A DNA stretch of 64,000 bases from Aphrocallistes beatrix (Eukaryota > Porifera > Hexactinellida > Sceptrulophora > Aphrocallistidae): contig OY725490.1 in the NCBI GenBank assembly GCA_963281255.1, forward strand, positions 2,170,001 through 2,234,000. The letters run 5' to 3'. Below are positions 52,903 to 63,344 of the stretch, piece by piece (position 1 is the stretch's first letter; each line of letters begins with the position of its first letter). The notes under the pieces were generated by a model that was not told the DNA's origin, searched no databases, and saw only the letters and a program-made list of their open reading frames with translations. The position numbers and the translations under genes are program-made.

Positions 52903-54159
52903 TCAATCAGTGTTAAATATCAGAAGACGGTGATTGAATCCTACTATGATAATTCTCCCTCTTGCATCTAGTGTGACACCCATCGGTAACTGCACGCCAT
53001 CCGTGATCCTATGAACTACATCTCCTTGATGATTGAATATTATAACAGCATTCTGAATGTAGTCTGATATAATTAAGTTACCAGCACCATCTATACAGAA
53101 TGAACAAGGATCCTTCAAATGGTTGGAAATAGAAGTGAGGACAGGACTCTGTACCTGAGTTAGGTCATGTCTGAATGAATAGAGGAAATGTTTGGTGCTA
53201 CTCAGTACATAAATGAACTCGCTAGTTAGTTTTATGTCAGTAGGAGACTTCAGTATTCCTTGTCCTAACTGAGACTTGAATTGGAAATCTTTTGAAAATA
53301 TTTGAACTCCTTTATTCCTCCAGTCACATACAAATATTTCTCTGTTAGAATGATTGATGGTAATGCCATGTGGCTGGTTAAACTGACCTTCTCCATTCCC
53401 TGGAGTTCCTATCTGTTGGAGAAAAGTGCCAGTCAAATCGTAAACTAACAAACAACCACCAGTGTACTGAGAAACGAATACTTTGTTTTGGAAGAAATCA
53501 ATACAAACTGGATCATTCATCTTACCAGCTCCATCTCTATCTCCAAACTTGTACAAATACTTTCCAACTTTATCGAATACTTGAACTCTGTTGTTACTTG
53601 AATCTGCTACGAAAATATTACCAGTTGGGTAGTGTACTGATACTCCATTAGGACAAGAGAACTGCCCTTCCTTACCACTTGATGTTCCTCCTATACTGAG
53701 TAGAGGAGACACTATTCCCTCATACTCTATTACAGGGAGACGAGATGCTAGTCTAGTCGAGCCAGTAACAGTCACTCTACCAATAGTACCAGCTAAACGC
53801 AATACTGTCTCATTAAATTCAACACTGACACGCTTACAATCGAACTCAGATTTAAATTTTTCACGTTTTTCGGTGAATATGTGGATGATTGACTCTGTAA
53901 ATTCGTTAAGATCGTTTGATTTGAAATTATATTTGGCAAACTTCAACCCTGCTTCAAGTTCTGTTAGAGATTGTTTGTGTTTATCTCTTTCTCTCTTATA
54001 AGTGTCTAGAATCTGTTCCAACTCAATCACAAGTTCTCTCTCCCTCTCTCTCAAGCGATTGATCAGTTCACGGAAACGAGTTTCTATCTCACGTTTTGCT
54101 TCAGATATTTCATTTTCAAAACTTAATATTTCAGGTGGAACTACTAGAGCCGTTGCCAT
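52903..54159 (-). CDS. Coiled-coil NHL-propeller protein, copy F
   Basis: 418 residues from the MATALV start at 54159; acceptor ttcttag is 11 bases upstream. Full-length. Loop differences: VADSSNNRV, KMNDPV, SQYTGG, FNQPHGI, CDWRNKGVQ, HLKDPC, SDYIQN, VGFNH. It shares the first blades with copy E almost exactly but the later blades differ, suggestive of gene conversion between copies. Ends with three extra residues (NTD). Confidence 0.88.
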   Translation of the reverse strand: MATALVVPPEILSFENEISEAKREIETRFRELINRLRERERELVIELEQILDTYKRERDKHKQSLTELEAGLKFAKYNFKSNDLNEFTESIIHIFTEKREKFKSEFDCKRVSVEFNETVLRLAGTIGRVTVTGSTRLASRLPVIEYEGIVSPLLSIGGTSSGKEGQFSCPNGVSVHYPTGNIFVADSSNNRVQVFDKVGKYLYKFGDRDGAGKMNDPVCIDFFQNKVFVSQYTGGCLLVYDLTGTFLQQIGTPGNGEGQFNQPHGITINHSNREIFVCDWRNKGVQIFSKDFQFKSQLGQGILKSPTDIKLTSEFIYVLSSTKHFLYSFRHDLTQVQSPVLTSISNHLKDPCSFCIDGAGNLIISDYIQNAVIIFNHQGDVVHRITDGVQLPMGVTLDARGRIIIVGFNHRLLIFNTD

Positions 54160-54977
54160 AACACAAATTGCTAAGAAAAATTGACAAAAATTAAACAAAT
54201 GAACTCAAAGAATTCCTACCAATGTTCCCTCTAATATTCGGGGACTCGACTTATGAAAGGGTGTGCATCAGAAAATCTGTGCACTTAAACACTTCAAAGC
54301 ATATTTCCTGTGGAGGGCGTAAGTTAGTTACATCGGTTACATTTTACCCTAAAATTATCATTGTTCAAACTTTGAGCTAAATCCTCTAACAAAGATCTCA
54401 TTTTTTCAGATTTATTACTTTCCATTAGTTCTATATTTGAAATGTTCTGCTCGAAGACAATTGATGATTTCCAGAAGTTGTGACCGAATATCGAAGTAAA
54501 GAAAGCTTTACTGATCCAATTTCGGGAAATTGAGGCCACTGTACTATCCTGGAAGGCGTTATAAAAGTAGTGGCTTCAAGGGAGTTGTAAGGAAACGGCG
54601 AACACTGTTAATCTTGTCCTTCCACTCATGATAGACAAGATTGGCACTAAGAGACAGAGAGCTCAGTCAGAAGCAAAGATTCAGCGAGAAAAGGAATCGA
54701 AACAAGGTATGCTAATGTATCTGGAGAGACAAGCTTCTAGAGCATGGTCATCTAAGCAAGCATTGGCGAGGAAAGAATTACACACAAACAATGCTGCCAT
54801 TAATCTGTGATGTGCTGAAGGACCACAAACTCGATTCTCTTAGGAAAGGTCCGTGATTTTCAAAGAATTCACGGATATTACTTTCAACAAGAACCCCTGT
54901 TAGTTGAGCAAGACTTGTGTGAAATAACATTCATCAGTATTGTTCCATTAATGATGGAACAGGGCCAGCGCCACTGG

Positions 54978-55090
54978 TCTAGTTGGTACAGTTTTAACCG
55001 GATCACTTTTCAAAAGTGGCCACAGGTTGGTCCTGTTAAACCAGACTCCTTTTTGAAAGTGGTCCGGTTGGTTCGGTAAAAACAAAAACA
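54978..55090. repeat. TTTTAACCGG repeat, longer copy
   Basis: Same family as 24540-24606: AACCGGATCACTTTTCAAAAG, then GAAAGTGGTCCGGTTGGTTC. It lies within 1.6 kb of non-coding sequence (54200-55830) between copies F and G, in which I see only decayed fragments and no gene. Confidence 0.4.
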
Positions 55091-55828
55091 CTTCTAAAAC
55101 CGTACCGCCGACGCTTTGGACGAGGTGACGGTTGCTAACGCCACCAAGGAGTTATTTGAGAAGTATCGTATCCTCTGCCCAACTGCTGTGGATTGGAAGG
55201 GATGGGGCAAGCTGTATGACAGGTCAAGTCAATGGATTCTTGAATTCTGGCAGGGTATGCTAAGGGATACTCGTAGTGACAAGGGTATATAAGATAGTGT
55301 TATCCAGGTTCACTGTGTTTCACACCGTGTTGCACTAACTGATGTGTACTCACTTAGAGCTGACGATAGACAGTGTTAACCAGTTGTATCATGTGGCATA
55401 TTAATTCTTCACAAGGTTAACCGTAACCAGGAAGGAGTACATGCAACTTCAGTCTACGTTCTCAAAACTCAAACTCCCCAATTCTCTCTTCGAGACCAGG
55501 TGGATCGGATGCTACCGATGTATTGCTATTCTTGATGACTTTGGCAATGCAAGTTCTACAACTCTCGAATTAATGCACCGCGAGTTGACCGCGTGATGGA
55601 CTAGCATGAGATCATGGTGACAGTGTAAGTGAAAATGGTGATTCAGATTGGTTTGAGGAGAAACAAACAAAGAAGCAGAGGTTAAATGGTCTAGCACTGA
55701 AACATTGTTCTTATTTGAAAGCGACATGCCTGAAGGCTGGGAAAGTGATTTATATTTAGTTTTATTGAGTTAGCATGAAATAACATGGAAGTAGTTCTTG
55801 TGTCTAAGTTTATCTGATAGTAAGTATA

Positions 55829-56011
55829 CAGTAGAACTCAGATAAGACCCCTTCGGGAAGGAATTATTATTACGTACTATCCGTAAGAACGTACTAGCCG
55901 AGTTTGTAGCACATAGAAATCTATATTATAGATTGATTTTGGTTCAGAGAAATGAGTACGCACTAAACCCAAGAGCGTATTATCTGAGTACGTACTAACC
56001 GAGTTCTACCG
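55829..56011. mobile_element. CAGTAGAACTCGG-type MITE
   Basis: 183 bp, TA-flanked, orthologous in position to 51824-52010 and differing by a few substitutions and a small deletion near the left end. Confidence 0.85.
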
Positions 56012-56342
56012 TATCAGCAAACTAAGAAAGGAACAATCTTGTATATTCCCTCTACTTCTCAAGTAAACTAACATCTTCAGAGGGATATTAGCTGAATAAA
56101 AAAAGTTCAATCAAAGCAATAGCAATCGATCGGTAAATCTTAATAGAAATGGGATCGAGAATCTCAATAGAGTAACTATTAATATCTGCATTAAGTAGAT
56201 TAGATAATATTAACTAAATGGAGCAAACATAAAGAATAATAATAAAATATGAAATCAGTATTCTAAACGTTAGTGTGGAAACAAAACTAAATAAGATAAA
56301 AGTAGAATAAAGAAAAGTATCTCAAACAACATTCAATCAGAG

Positions 56343-57590
56343 TTAAAACATCAGAAGACGATGGTTGTATCCTACTAGGATAATTCTCCCTCTTGCATCT
56401 AGTGTGACACCCATCGGTTGCTGTAGGCCATACGTGATTCTATGAACTACATCTCCTTGATGATTGAATATTATAACAGCATTCTGATTATGATCTGATA
56501 AAATGAAGTTATCAGCACCATCTATACAGAATGACCAAGGATATTTCAAATGCTTGGAAATAGAAGTGAGGACAGGACTCTGTACCTGAGTTAGGTCATG
56601 TCTGAATGAATATAAGAAAGGTTTGGTGTAACTAAGTACATAAATGAACTCGCTGGTTAGTTTTATGTCAGTAGGATACTTCAGTATTCCTTGTCCGAAC
56701 TGAGATTTGAATTGGAAATCTTTTGAGAATATTTGAACTCTATTATTGCTTCTGTCACATACAAATATTTCTCCATTAGACTGATTGATAGTAATGCCAT
56801 GTGGGTTAATAAACTGACCTTCTCCATTCCCTGGAGTTCCTATCTGTTGGAGAAAAGTACCATTCAAATCGTAAACTAATAAACAACCACCTACGTTCTG
56901 AGATACGAATACTTTATTTTGATAGAAATCAATACAAAGAGGATTTTTCATCTTACCAGCTCCATCTCTATCTCCGAACTTGTACAAATACTTTCCATCT
57001 TTATCGAATACTTGAACTCTGTAGTTACTTAAATCTGCTACGAAAATATTACCAGTCAGGTAGTGTACTGATACTCCAGCAGGATGATAGAACTTTCCTT
57101 CCTTTCCACTTGATGTCACTCCTATACTGAGTACAGGAGCCACTTTTCCCTCATACTCTACTACAGGGAGACGAGATACTAGTCTAGTCGAGTCACTGAC
57201 AGTCACTCTACCAATAGTACCAGCTAAACGCAATACTGTCTCATCAAACTCAACACTGACACGCTTACAATCGAACTCAGATTTAAACTTTTCACGTTTT
57301 TCTGTTAACTTTTTGATGATCGACTCTGTAAATTCGTTAAGGTCGTTTGATTTGAAATTTTCTTTGGCAAACTTCAACCCTGCTTCAAGTTCTGTTAGAA
57401 ATTGTTTGTGTTTATCTCTTTCTCTCTTATAAGTGTCTAGAATCTGTTCCAACTCAATCACAAGTTCTCTCTCCCTCTCTCTCAAGCGATTGATCAGTTC
57501 ACGGAAACGAGTTTCTATCTCACGTTTTGCTTCAGAGATTTCATTTTCAAAACTTAATATGTCAGATGGAGCTACTATAGCCGTTGCCAT
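56343..57590 (-). CDS. Coiled-coil NHL-propeller protein, copy G
   Basis: 415 residues from MATAIV at 57590. Upstream the frame stays open by chance for 29 codons; the conserved acceptor (gtttag, 10 bases before ATG) and comparison with the other copies favour the inner start. Loop differences: KFYHPAGV, VADLSNYRV, SQNVGGCLL, FINPHGI, CDRSNNRVQ, LSDHNQN, YGLQQP. Frame intact. Confidence 0.88.
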   Translation of the reverse strand: MATAIVAPSDILSFENEISEAKREIETRFRELINRLRERERELVIELEQILDTYKRERDKHKQFLTELEAGLKFAKENFKSNDLNEFTESIIKKLTEKREKFKSEFDCKRVSVEFDETVLRLAGTIGRVTVSDSTRLVSRLPVVEYEGKVAPVLSIGVTSSGKEGKFYHPAGVSVHYLTGNIFVADLSNYRVQVFDKDGKYLYKFGDRDGAGKMKNPLCIDFYQNKVFVSQNVGGCLLVYDLNGTFLQQIGTPGNGEGQFINPHGITINQSNGEIFVCDRSNNRVQIFSKDFQFKSQFGQGILKYPTDIKLTSEFIYVLSYTKPFLYSFRHDLTQVQSPVLTSISKHLKYPWSFCIDGADNFILSDHNQNAVIIFNHQGDVVHRITYGLQQPMGVTLDARGRIILVGYNHRLLMF

Positions 57591-59694
57591 AACACAAATT
57601 CTAAACAGATGGTAATGAGTTAAATCGTTGGAGGATTTAAGAAATATGTCTATCCGATTCACGCTTATCTGAACCATTATAAATTATTCGGTTAATACTA
57701 CTTGGATAAGACGTACTTTTTTTATCAAAATAAAATGAATCTTCGCATTAAGTGCAAAATTTTCTTTTTTCCTACCGAAGAAATCAACAATGCACAGTCA
57801 ATTGCAATATTTCCCATTTAACGCAAACGAATATTCGTTAGGATGTAAATTCAATGGTTTACGAGATATTCGACAAATTACCAAATGTGACCAATATGAT
57901 AAATTGTCTAATAATTCTCTAATAAAACGACCTGAAAATCACTAAATTTGACCCAAATATAACCTGTTGCGCAATCATTTGATGACTAATCTAAATTTTA
58001 ACAACGGATATGGGTGCTTTGACACCATATTTATATATGCTGGTAATACATTCCTAAGCTCTATTGTGCTTTGTTAATGATTTAAGGCAGCTCATGTATT
58101 TCTTCAACCATCTTCTACTGCATCCCTAGTGCCAAATTCGCAAGTTACTCTGAGGCCTTATTATAGTAGGATATGAGTAGGCATTGCAGTTGATAGTGTA
58201 GATAAACATGTTATGTAGTAGAAGACCAATTGTGGACAATTCAGATGTCAATGAGTTCAACTCCAATCCGAACGGCTGAACAAAAATGTGCAATATATTA
58301 AAGCTAGCCTATACACTAGACACATAAAGTAAACAATTCTCAAAATTAAACTAGAAACTAGTTTTCAACTATTGATATGGGTGTAGATTTCAAATATCGC
58401 ATTATAAATCTATATGAAGAATAGTTTGTTCATTCTTGGTTACAATACTCGTACATCACATATGTGACTAATTATACTAGTTTGAAACAATGTCAGAAAC
58501 TATATTCCTCATTCAAACTAATAATATGCAAAACCGTTATAATCGAAGGGGTCCCAGGCACCCACAGGGCGACTCTGCGGATACGAAGTATTGCTAGCCG
58601 CAAAATCTCAAAATAATCTCGAGGATGTTTTCGATTAGGCAACAAGAACCGATACCTGCGTACGCGAAATTTATTTAGGAAAAGCGAATCAGTCAAATAT
58701 CATTCTAGAAGGAAGTTACATCTTAAAATCCCTCGCATCGAATGTATGAGAGACAAACTAACACAGAGTCATGAAGCTCCATTGTTAATGAATTCTCGCT
58801 ACAAGACGAACGAGTATAATATAAGGCTTTTCATTTGCACAGAGTTTACTCATCATGAATACCGAAATAATGTACCCTCTTTATTATTCGTTCTAGGTGT
58901 GACATGTACTATTTATAATTTAGTGTAAAAATAATGAACTCCCACAGTATACCAAATGCAATACAAATGTACACATGTCACTATCACACCTGTGTGTGCG
59001 AGACTCCATCTACACATCGACATGATTAGATTTCAAATCGGACTTAAATTCATAAAGTTATTAATTAACACTTAAGTACGTACGACACGGCGAATCCGCT
59101 GCTAAAGTAACAACTAAAAACAATCGCAAATCAAAAAGTAAATCTTGATAGAATTGGGATCGAGAATAACAAAACTAAATACAGAAACGACTAACGGCTA
59201 TGGCTCCACTAAGTTCTGAGCTCAGACGAAAATGTCGACTCATCATGGAATTATTAAGTCATTGTCACCTTTTTTATAATTAGACATTTCAGTTATTCGA
59301 CTATAACTCAACCATTTTGGTGATAGAAGGCTGAAATTTTAATAGCATGTGTATGTTTAATACTCCTCACATATGATGTAACTATCATAAAAAATAATGA
59401 CACATCACTCTGTTATGACGTCATCATTCCGCATCAAAAATTGTAAAAATTGATAAATTTGGCGATTTTTCGAGCGATATCGATTATAACAGTAAGACAG
59501 ACGTATTCAGAAATGTTATCTCCCATATCACTAAATAATGGCGACCACAGGCGCCCAAAGGCCGCCTCCAGCGGACACAAAGTGTCCGCCAACCGCGCAG
59601 CGCAAACAAGTGAAGGGCGCTTGTAATAATAAATATGGAAATACTATTCTAAATGTTAGTGTAAAAAAATACTAAATAAGAAGACATAGTACAT
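57591..59694. other. Intergenic between copies G and H
   Basis: No intact gene. A segment at 58493-58620 is closely similar to 61659-61770; both can be read on the minus strand as a short conserved end (RRVALWVP...ISLNEEYSF) but start in unrelated sequence, so this looks like a shared decayed fragment. An insertion absent from the other flanks spans about 59190-59630 and contains the perfect hairpin GCGGACAC-AAA-GTGTCCGC. Confidence 0.45.
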
Positions 59695-59886
59695 CAGGGT
59701 ATTATACAGCCTTCCAGAGATACGCTCCTAATCTAAAATTTCTAAAATTTCATACGCCTAAATTGCTAAATAACATTATAATGTTGGGTAAATTGGGTAT
59801 TTTTCTGAATTTTTACGCTCCTAAACACATTGCGGCTTAAAATCATACGCCTAAAGGAGCGTCTCGCGCTCCTAGATAATTCCTTG
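59695..59886. mobile_element. hAT-type MITE, copy 2
   Basis: 192 bp, exactly as long as and reverse-oriented to 18385-18576, flanked by a perfect 8-base duplication tagtacat (59687-59694, 59887-59894). Ends CAGGGTATTATACAG and inverse CAAGGAATTATCTAG. Sits 41 bases past the stop codon of copy H, so possibly in its 3-prime UTR. Confidence 0.92.
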
Positions 59887-59927
59887 TAGTACATACAAAG
59901 GGAAAGTACCTCAATCAACAATCAGTG

Positions 59928-61172
59928 TCAAAATATCAGAAGGTGGTTGTATCCTACTACGATAATTCTCCCTCTTGCATCTAGTGTGACACCTATCGGT
60001 TTCTGTACGCTATCCGTGATTCTATGAACTACATCTCCTTGATGATTGAAAATTATAACAGCATTCAGATCGTAATCTGATATAATAAAGTTACCAGCAC
60101 CATCTATAAAAAATGACCAAGGAGTCTTCAAATGTTTGGAAATAGAAGTGAGGACAGGACTCTGTATCTGAGTTAGGTCATGTCTGAAAGAATAGAGGAA
60201 AGGTTTGGTGTAACTAAGTACATAAATGAACTCGCTAGTTAGTTTTATGTCAATAGGAAAATTCAGTATTCCTTGTCCGAACTGAGACTTGAATTGGAAA
60301 TCTTTTGAGAATATTTGAACTCTATTATTATAACAGTCACATACAAATATTTCTCCATTAGACTGATTGACAGTAATGCCATATGGATCATTAAATTGAC
60401 CTTCTCCATTCCCTGGAGTTCCTATCTGTTGGAGAAAAATGCCATTTAAATCGTAAACTAACAAACAACCACCAGTGTACTGAGATACGAATACTTTATT
60501 TTGGTGGAAATCAACACGAACAGGATGCTTCATCTTACCAGCTCCATCTCTATCTCCAAACTTGAACAAATACTTTCCATCTTTATCGAATACTTGAACT
60601 CTGTTGTTACTTGAATCTGCTACGAAAATATTACCAGTTAAGTTGTGTACTGATACTCCAGAAGGACAAGAGAACTGTCCTTCCTTTCCACCTGATGTTC
60701 CTCCTATACTGAGTACAGGAGACACTTTTCCCTCATACTCTACTACAGGGAGACGAGATGCTAGTCTAGTCGAGTCAGTAACAGTCACTCTACCAATAGT
60801 ACCAGCTAAACGCAATACTGTCTCATCAAACTCAACACTGACACGCTTACAATCGAACTCAGATTTAAACTTTTCACGTTTTTCTGTTAATTTTTGGATG
60901 ATCGACTCTGTAAATTCGTTAAGATCGTTTGATTTGAAATTTTCTTTAGCAAACTTCAAACCTGCTTCAAGTTCTGTTAGAGATTGTTTGTGTTTATCTC
61001 TTTCTCTCTTATAAGTGTCTAGAATCTGCTCCAACTCAATCACAAGTTCTCTCTCCCTCTCTCTCAAGCGATTGATCAGTTCACGGAAACGAGTTCCTAC
61101 CTCACGTTTTGCTTCAGAGATTTCATTTTCAAAACTTAATATTTCAGGTGGAGCTACTATAGCGGTTGCCAT
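59928..61172 (-). CDS. Coiled-coil NHL-propeller protein, copy H
   Basis: 414 residues from MATAIV; acceptor ttcttag 10 bases upstream. Full-length. Loop differences: VADSSNNRV with FKFGD, KMKHPVRVDF, SQYTGG, FNDPYGI, CDCYNNRVQ (shared with A), ILNFPI, HLKTPW (shared with A), SDYDLN, VGYNHLL. The mixture of A-like and D-like loops suggests exchange among copies. Confidence 0.88.
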   Translation of the reverse strand: MATAIVAPPEILSFENEISEAKREVGTRFRELINRLRERERELVIELEQILDTYKRERDKHKQSLTELEAGLKFAKENFKSNDLNEFTESIIQKLTEKREKFKSEFDCKRVSVEFDETVLRLAGTIGRVTVTDSTRLASRLPVVEYEGKVSPVLSIGGTSGGKEGQFSCPSGVSVHNLTGNIFVADSSNNRVQVFDKDGKYLFKFGDRDGAGKMKHPVRVDFHQNKVFVSQYTGGCLLVYDLNGIFLQQIGTPGNGEGQFNDPYGITVNQSNGEIFVCDCYNNRVQIFSKDFQFKSQFGQGILNFPIDIKLTSEFIYVLSYTKPFLYSFRHDLTQIQSPVLTSISKHLKTPWSFFIDGAGNFIISDYDLNAVIIFNHQGDVVHRITDSVQKPIGVTLDARGRIIVVGYNHLLIF

Positions 61173-61275
61173 AACGAAATTGCTAAGAAAGAATTGAAAT
61201 AAAAATTAAACTAATGAACTGGAATAGATAATTATTTTCAAAATAAATATAGGCTTAGCAGTTGATAGTGTAGAT

Positions 61276-61367
61276 CAGTGGCGGCGGGAAGGTAGACCTG
61301 GTGAGGTACAGGCCTCACGCTATTTAGGCTGTGCCACACCGTTAGTGAGCTGCTAGGCTAGCCACTC
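61276..61367. mobile_element. 92-bp hAT-type MITE
   Basis: Flanked by an exact 8-base duplication gtgtagat (61268-61275, 61368-61375). Short inverted ends CAGTGGC / GCCACTC. The same site upstream of copy E is empty (tgatagtgtagatagttc near 51535), confirming insertion. GC-rich relative to surroundings. Confidence 0.85.
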
Positions 61368-62026
61368 GTGTAGATAGTCTTAACATGTTAATGGAAAACA
61401 AACTGTGGATAATTCACACATTAATGAGTTCAACTCTAATCCGAATGGCTGAACAAAGATTTGCAATATATTAAAGCGGGCGTTTACAATAGACATAAAA
61501 CAAACAATCTTTAAAATAAGCTAGAAGCTAGTTTCCAATAATTACATGGGCTTGTAAGTGTAGATTTCGAATATCGTATTTCAAATCTATATGAAAAATA
61601 CGTTTATTTTTGGTCACAATACATTACTATATTTGACTGATTATAATTTGAGATTAAGTTAGAAACTATATTCCTCATTCAAACTTATACGATGCAAAAC
61701 CTTTATAATCGAAGGGATCCTAGGCACCCACAGGGCGACTCTGCGGATACGAAGTGTTCCTATCCGCACTACGCAAGTCATTAACTCCTTTGCACAATCA
61801 TAATCGTCAACTGGAAGAATACAAAACAGAAAAACTAACACAGAATCATGAAACGCCTTTGCCTATAAGGCTGATACTACCTAATTTTATTCACCATGGA
61901 TGTCAGTATAAATGTCTTCTCCTTATTACTATTCATTTACGTATGCCAAATCCAATATAAATGTGTACCATGAAACAACTACAACAATGTACAGAAAACA
62001 GAAGTTAATATTAATCAAAATGTTCT

Positions 62027-63157
62027 TCACTTAAATAGAAACCTCTGAGTCAGGCTAGGGGTAAACCTAGTCTGCACGTAGCCGTAGCGGTGTTGCGGCT
62101 CATTCATAAGGATGCGACCAAAGAACACAGCAGTGCACAACAGATACAGAGATCCAAGCAAAAACACAGCTACTGATTCAAGAATGAAAGTCACAGAATC
62201 CTTAAGATCATAAGCGAGTCTAAACGCTTCAATCTCTTGTTCAGTAACAAGCACTGACTTGTAGTAAGCAGTTCCGTAAAGATGATTGAATAGACACGGA
62301 CCGTTTTGTAAAGCGATAATGAGTAGTGTGAAGACACTGGCTAGAAATTCACACAAGTTTAAGCACAGAATTGCCAATCCGAAACACCACATAATCACGA
62401 AGAACTGATAACAGCTGATGACTGATCTTCTCACCAATCTTTCGTTGTTACTTCTTATTCTCAACTCCACTGACCTCCATCTTAGAGTTCTGTAGAACAT
62501 CCGAGTGTGCTTAACCCAAATAAGGAAATAGATGAAGCTCAATATTGGTACAATAGCAATATTAATGATCATCAGCTGTGGTACAGATCCCGTAGTGATG
62601 AGAAGAACTTCAAGCAGGCACGTGACTACCATCAGGCGTCTTATGGAATGGAATGCAGTGGAACGGATGTTATGGAACTTTTCATGAAGGAACTTCATCA
62701 GACAAATGCCAAATGCTACAGATATCAATGATAATGATTGTCCAATGGAAATTAGAACAGAATTAATCGGATTTTCATACATTAGCTTGATCTGTAGATT
62801 TAAAAACTGTGTCAACATTTTGGTGCAGTTTGAGTCAGTAAGTCTGTAAGCATTTGGTATCTCAGCTAAACTATCTCCTAACAAATACAATGACAAGCAG
62901 CCAACCTCAGTCACGTTCATCAGGAGTAGAAATACGTATTTAATGAACTCAGACTAATGATGGAAGGCTTTTTCTGAAAGATTTCCGAATGGATCTGATT
63001 TGGCCTCTTCAACGCAATGACGGTATGAACGGAAAAACTGTACAATCATTCCCACGAAATACGCATTCCAGATAATGGACACCAACGCAGATAGCACAGT
63101 AAGTGGTAAAGCTATCACGTATCCAAATATTATATTCACATGTAAGAAATGAAACAT
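62027..63157 (-). pseudogene. Seven-helix membrane protein, paralog 4, with one in-frame stop
   Basis: Start ATG at 63157; the frame runs 67 codons, meets TAG at 62956-62954, then continues in the same frame (SEFIKYVFLLLMNVTEVGC...) to 62027. Total ~376 residues, the length of paralogs 1-3. Helix 1, the helix 2 region (MNVTEVG, with the E-W motif altered to E-V), the loop Cys residues (GPCLFNHLYG) and a changed C-terminus (HRYGYVQTRFTPSL, lacking T-H) are seen. The stop lies in the first cytoplasmic loop. A 60-base in-frame intron from GTTGAA to CATTAG would remove it, but the donor is weak and the loop length fits the paralogs only if retained. It could be a recent pseudogene, a readthrough gene, or an intron. 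Confidence 0.7.
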
Positions 63158-63344
63158 TTTCTTTGTACTTGGATGTAGAATTATTTTATCATCGAATAAG
63201 ATCGTCTAGTTCTTATAGTCAATAAATTGCTAATAACCCAAAATCTGATCTGCTATTGCTTTGTTGAATTAAAAGAATTTAAGAGAGCTATCTCATCATT
63301 TAAAAAACTATACAAATGATTACAGGAGAGTGAAAACACGTGAC

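Noticed and set aside
37018-61197. Plus-strand ORFs recurring opposite each NHL gene (beginning MSRICSNSITSSLSLSLKR)
   Set aside because: They are antisense shadows of the conserved coiled-coil segment; their conservation is explained by the sense protein.
58493-61770. Possible tRNA or structured RNA in the conserved cacccacagggcgactctgcgg tract (58558 and 61725)
   Set aside because: No cloverleaf with A/B boxes could be drawn; similarity between the two sites is explained by duplicated flank sequence.
6525-62956. Stop-codon reassignment to explain the two in-frame stops
   Set aside because: The two stops differ (TAA, TAG), and other genes here use stop codons normally to end at conserved C-termini (kanadaptin TAA, EHD exon TGA).
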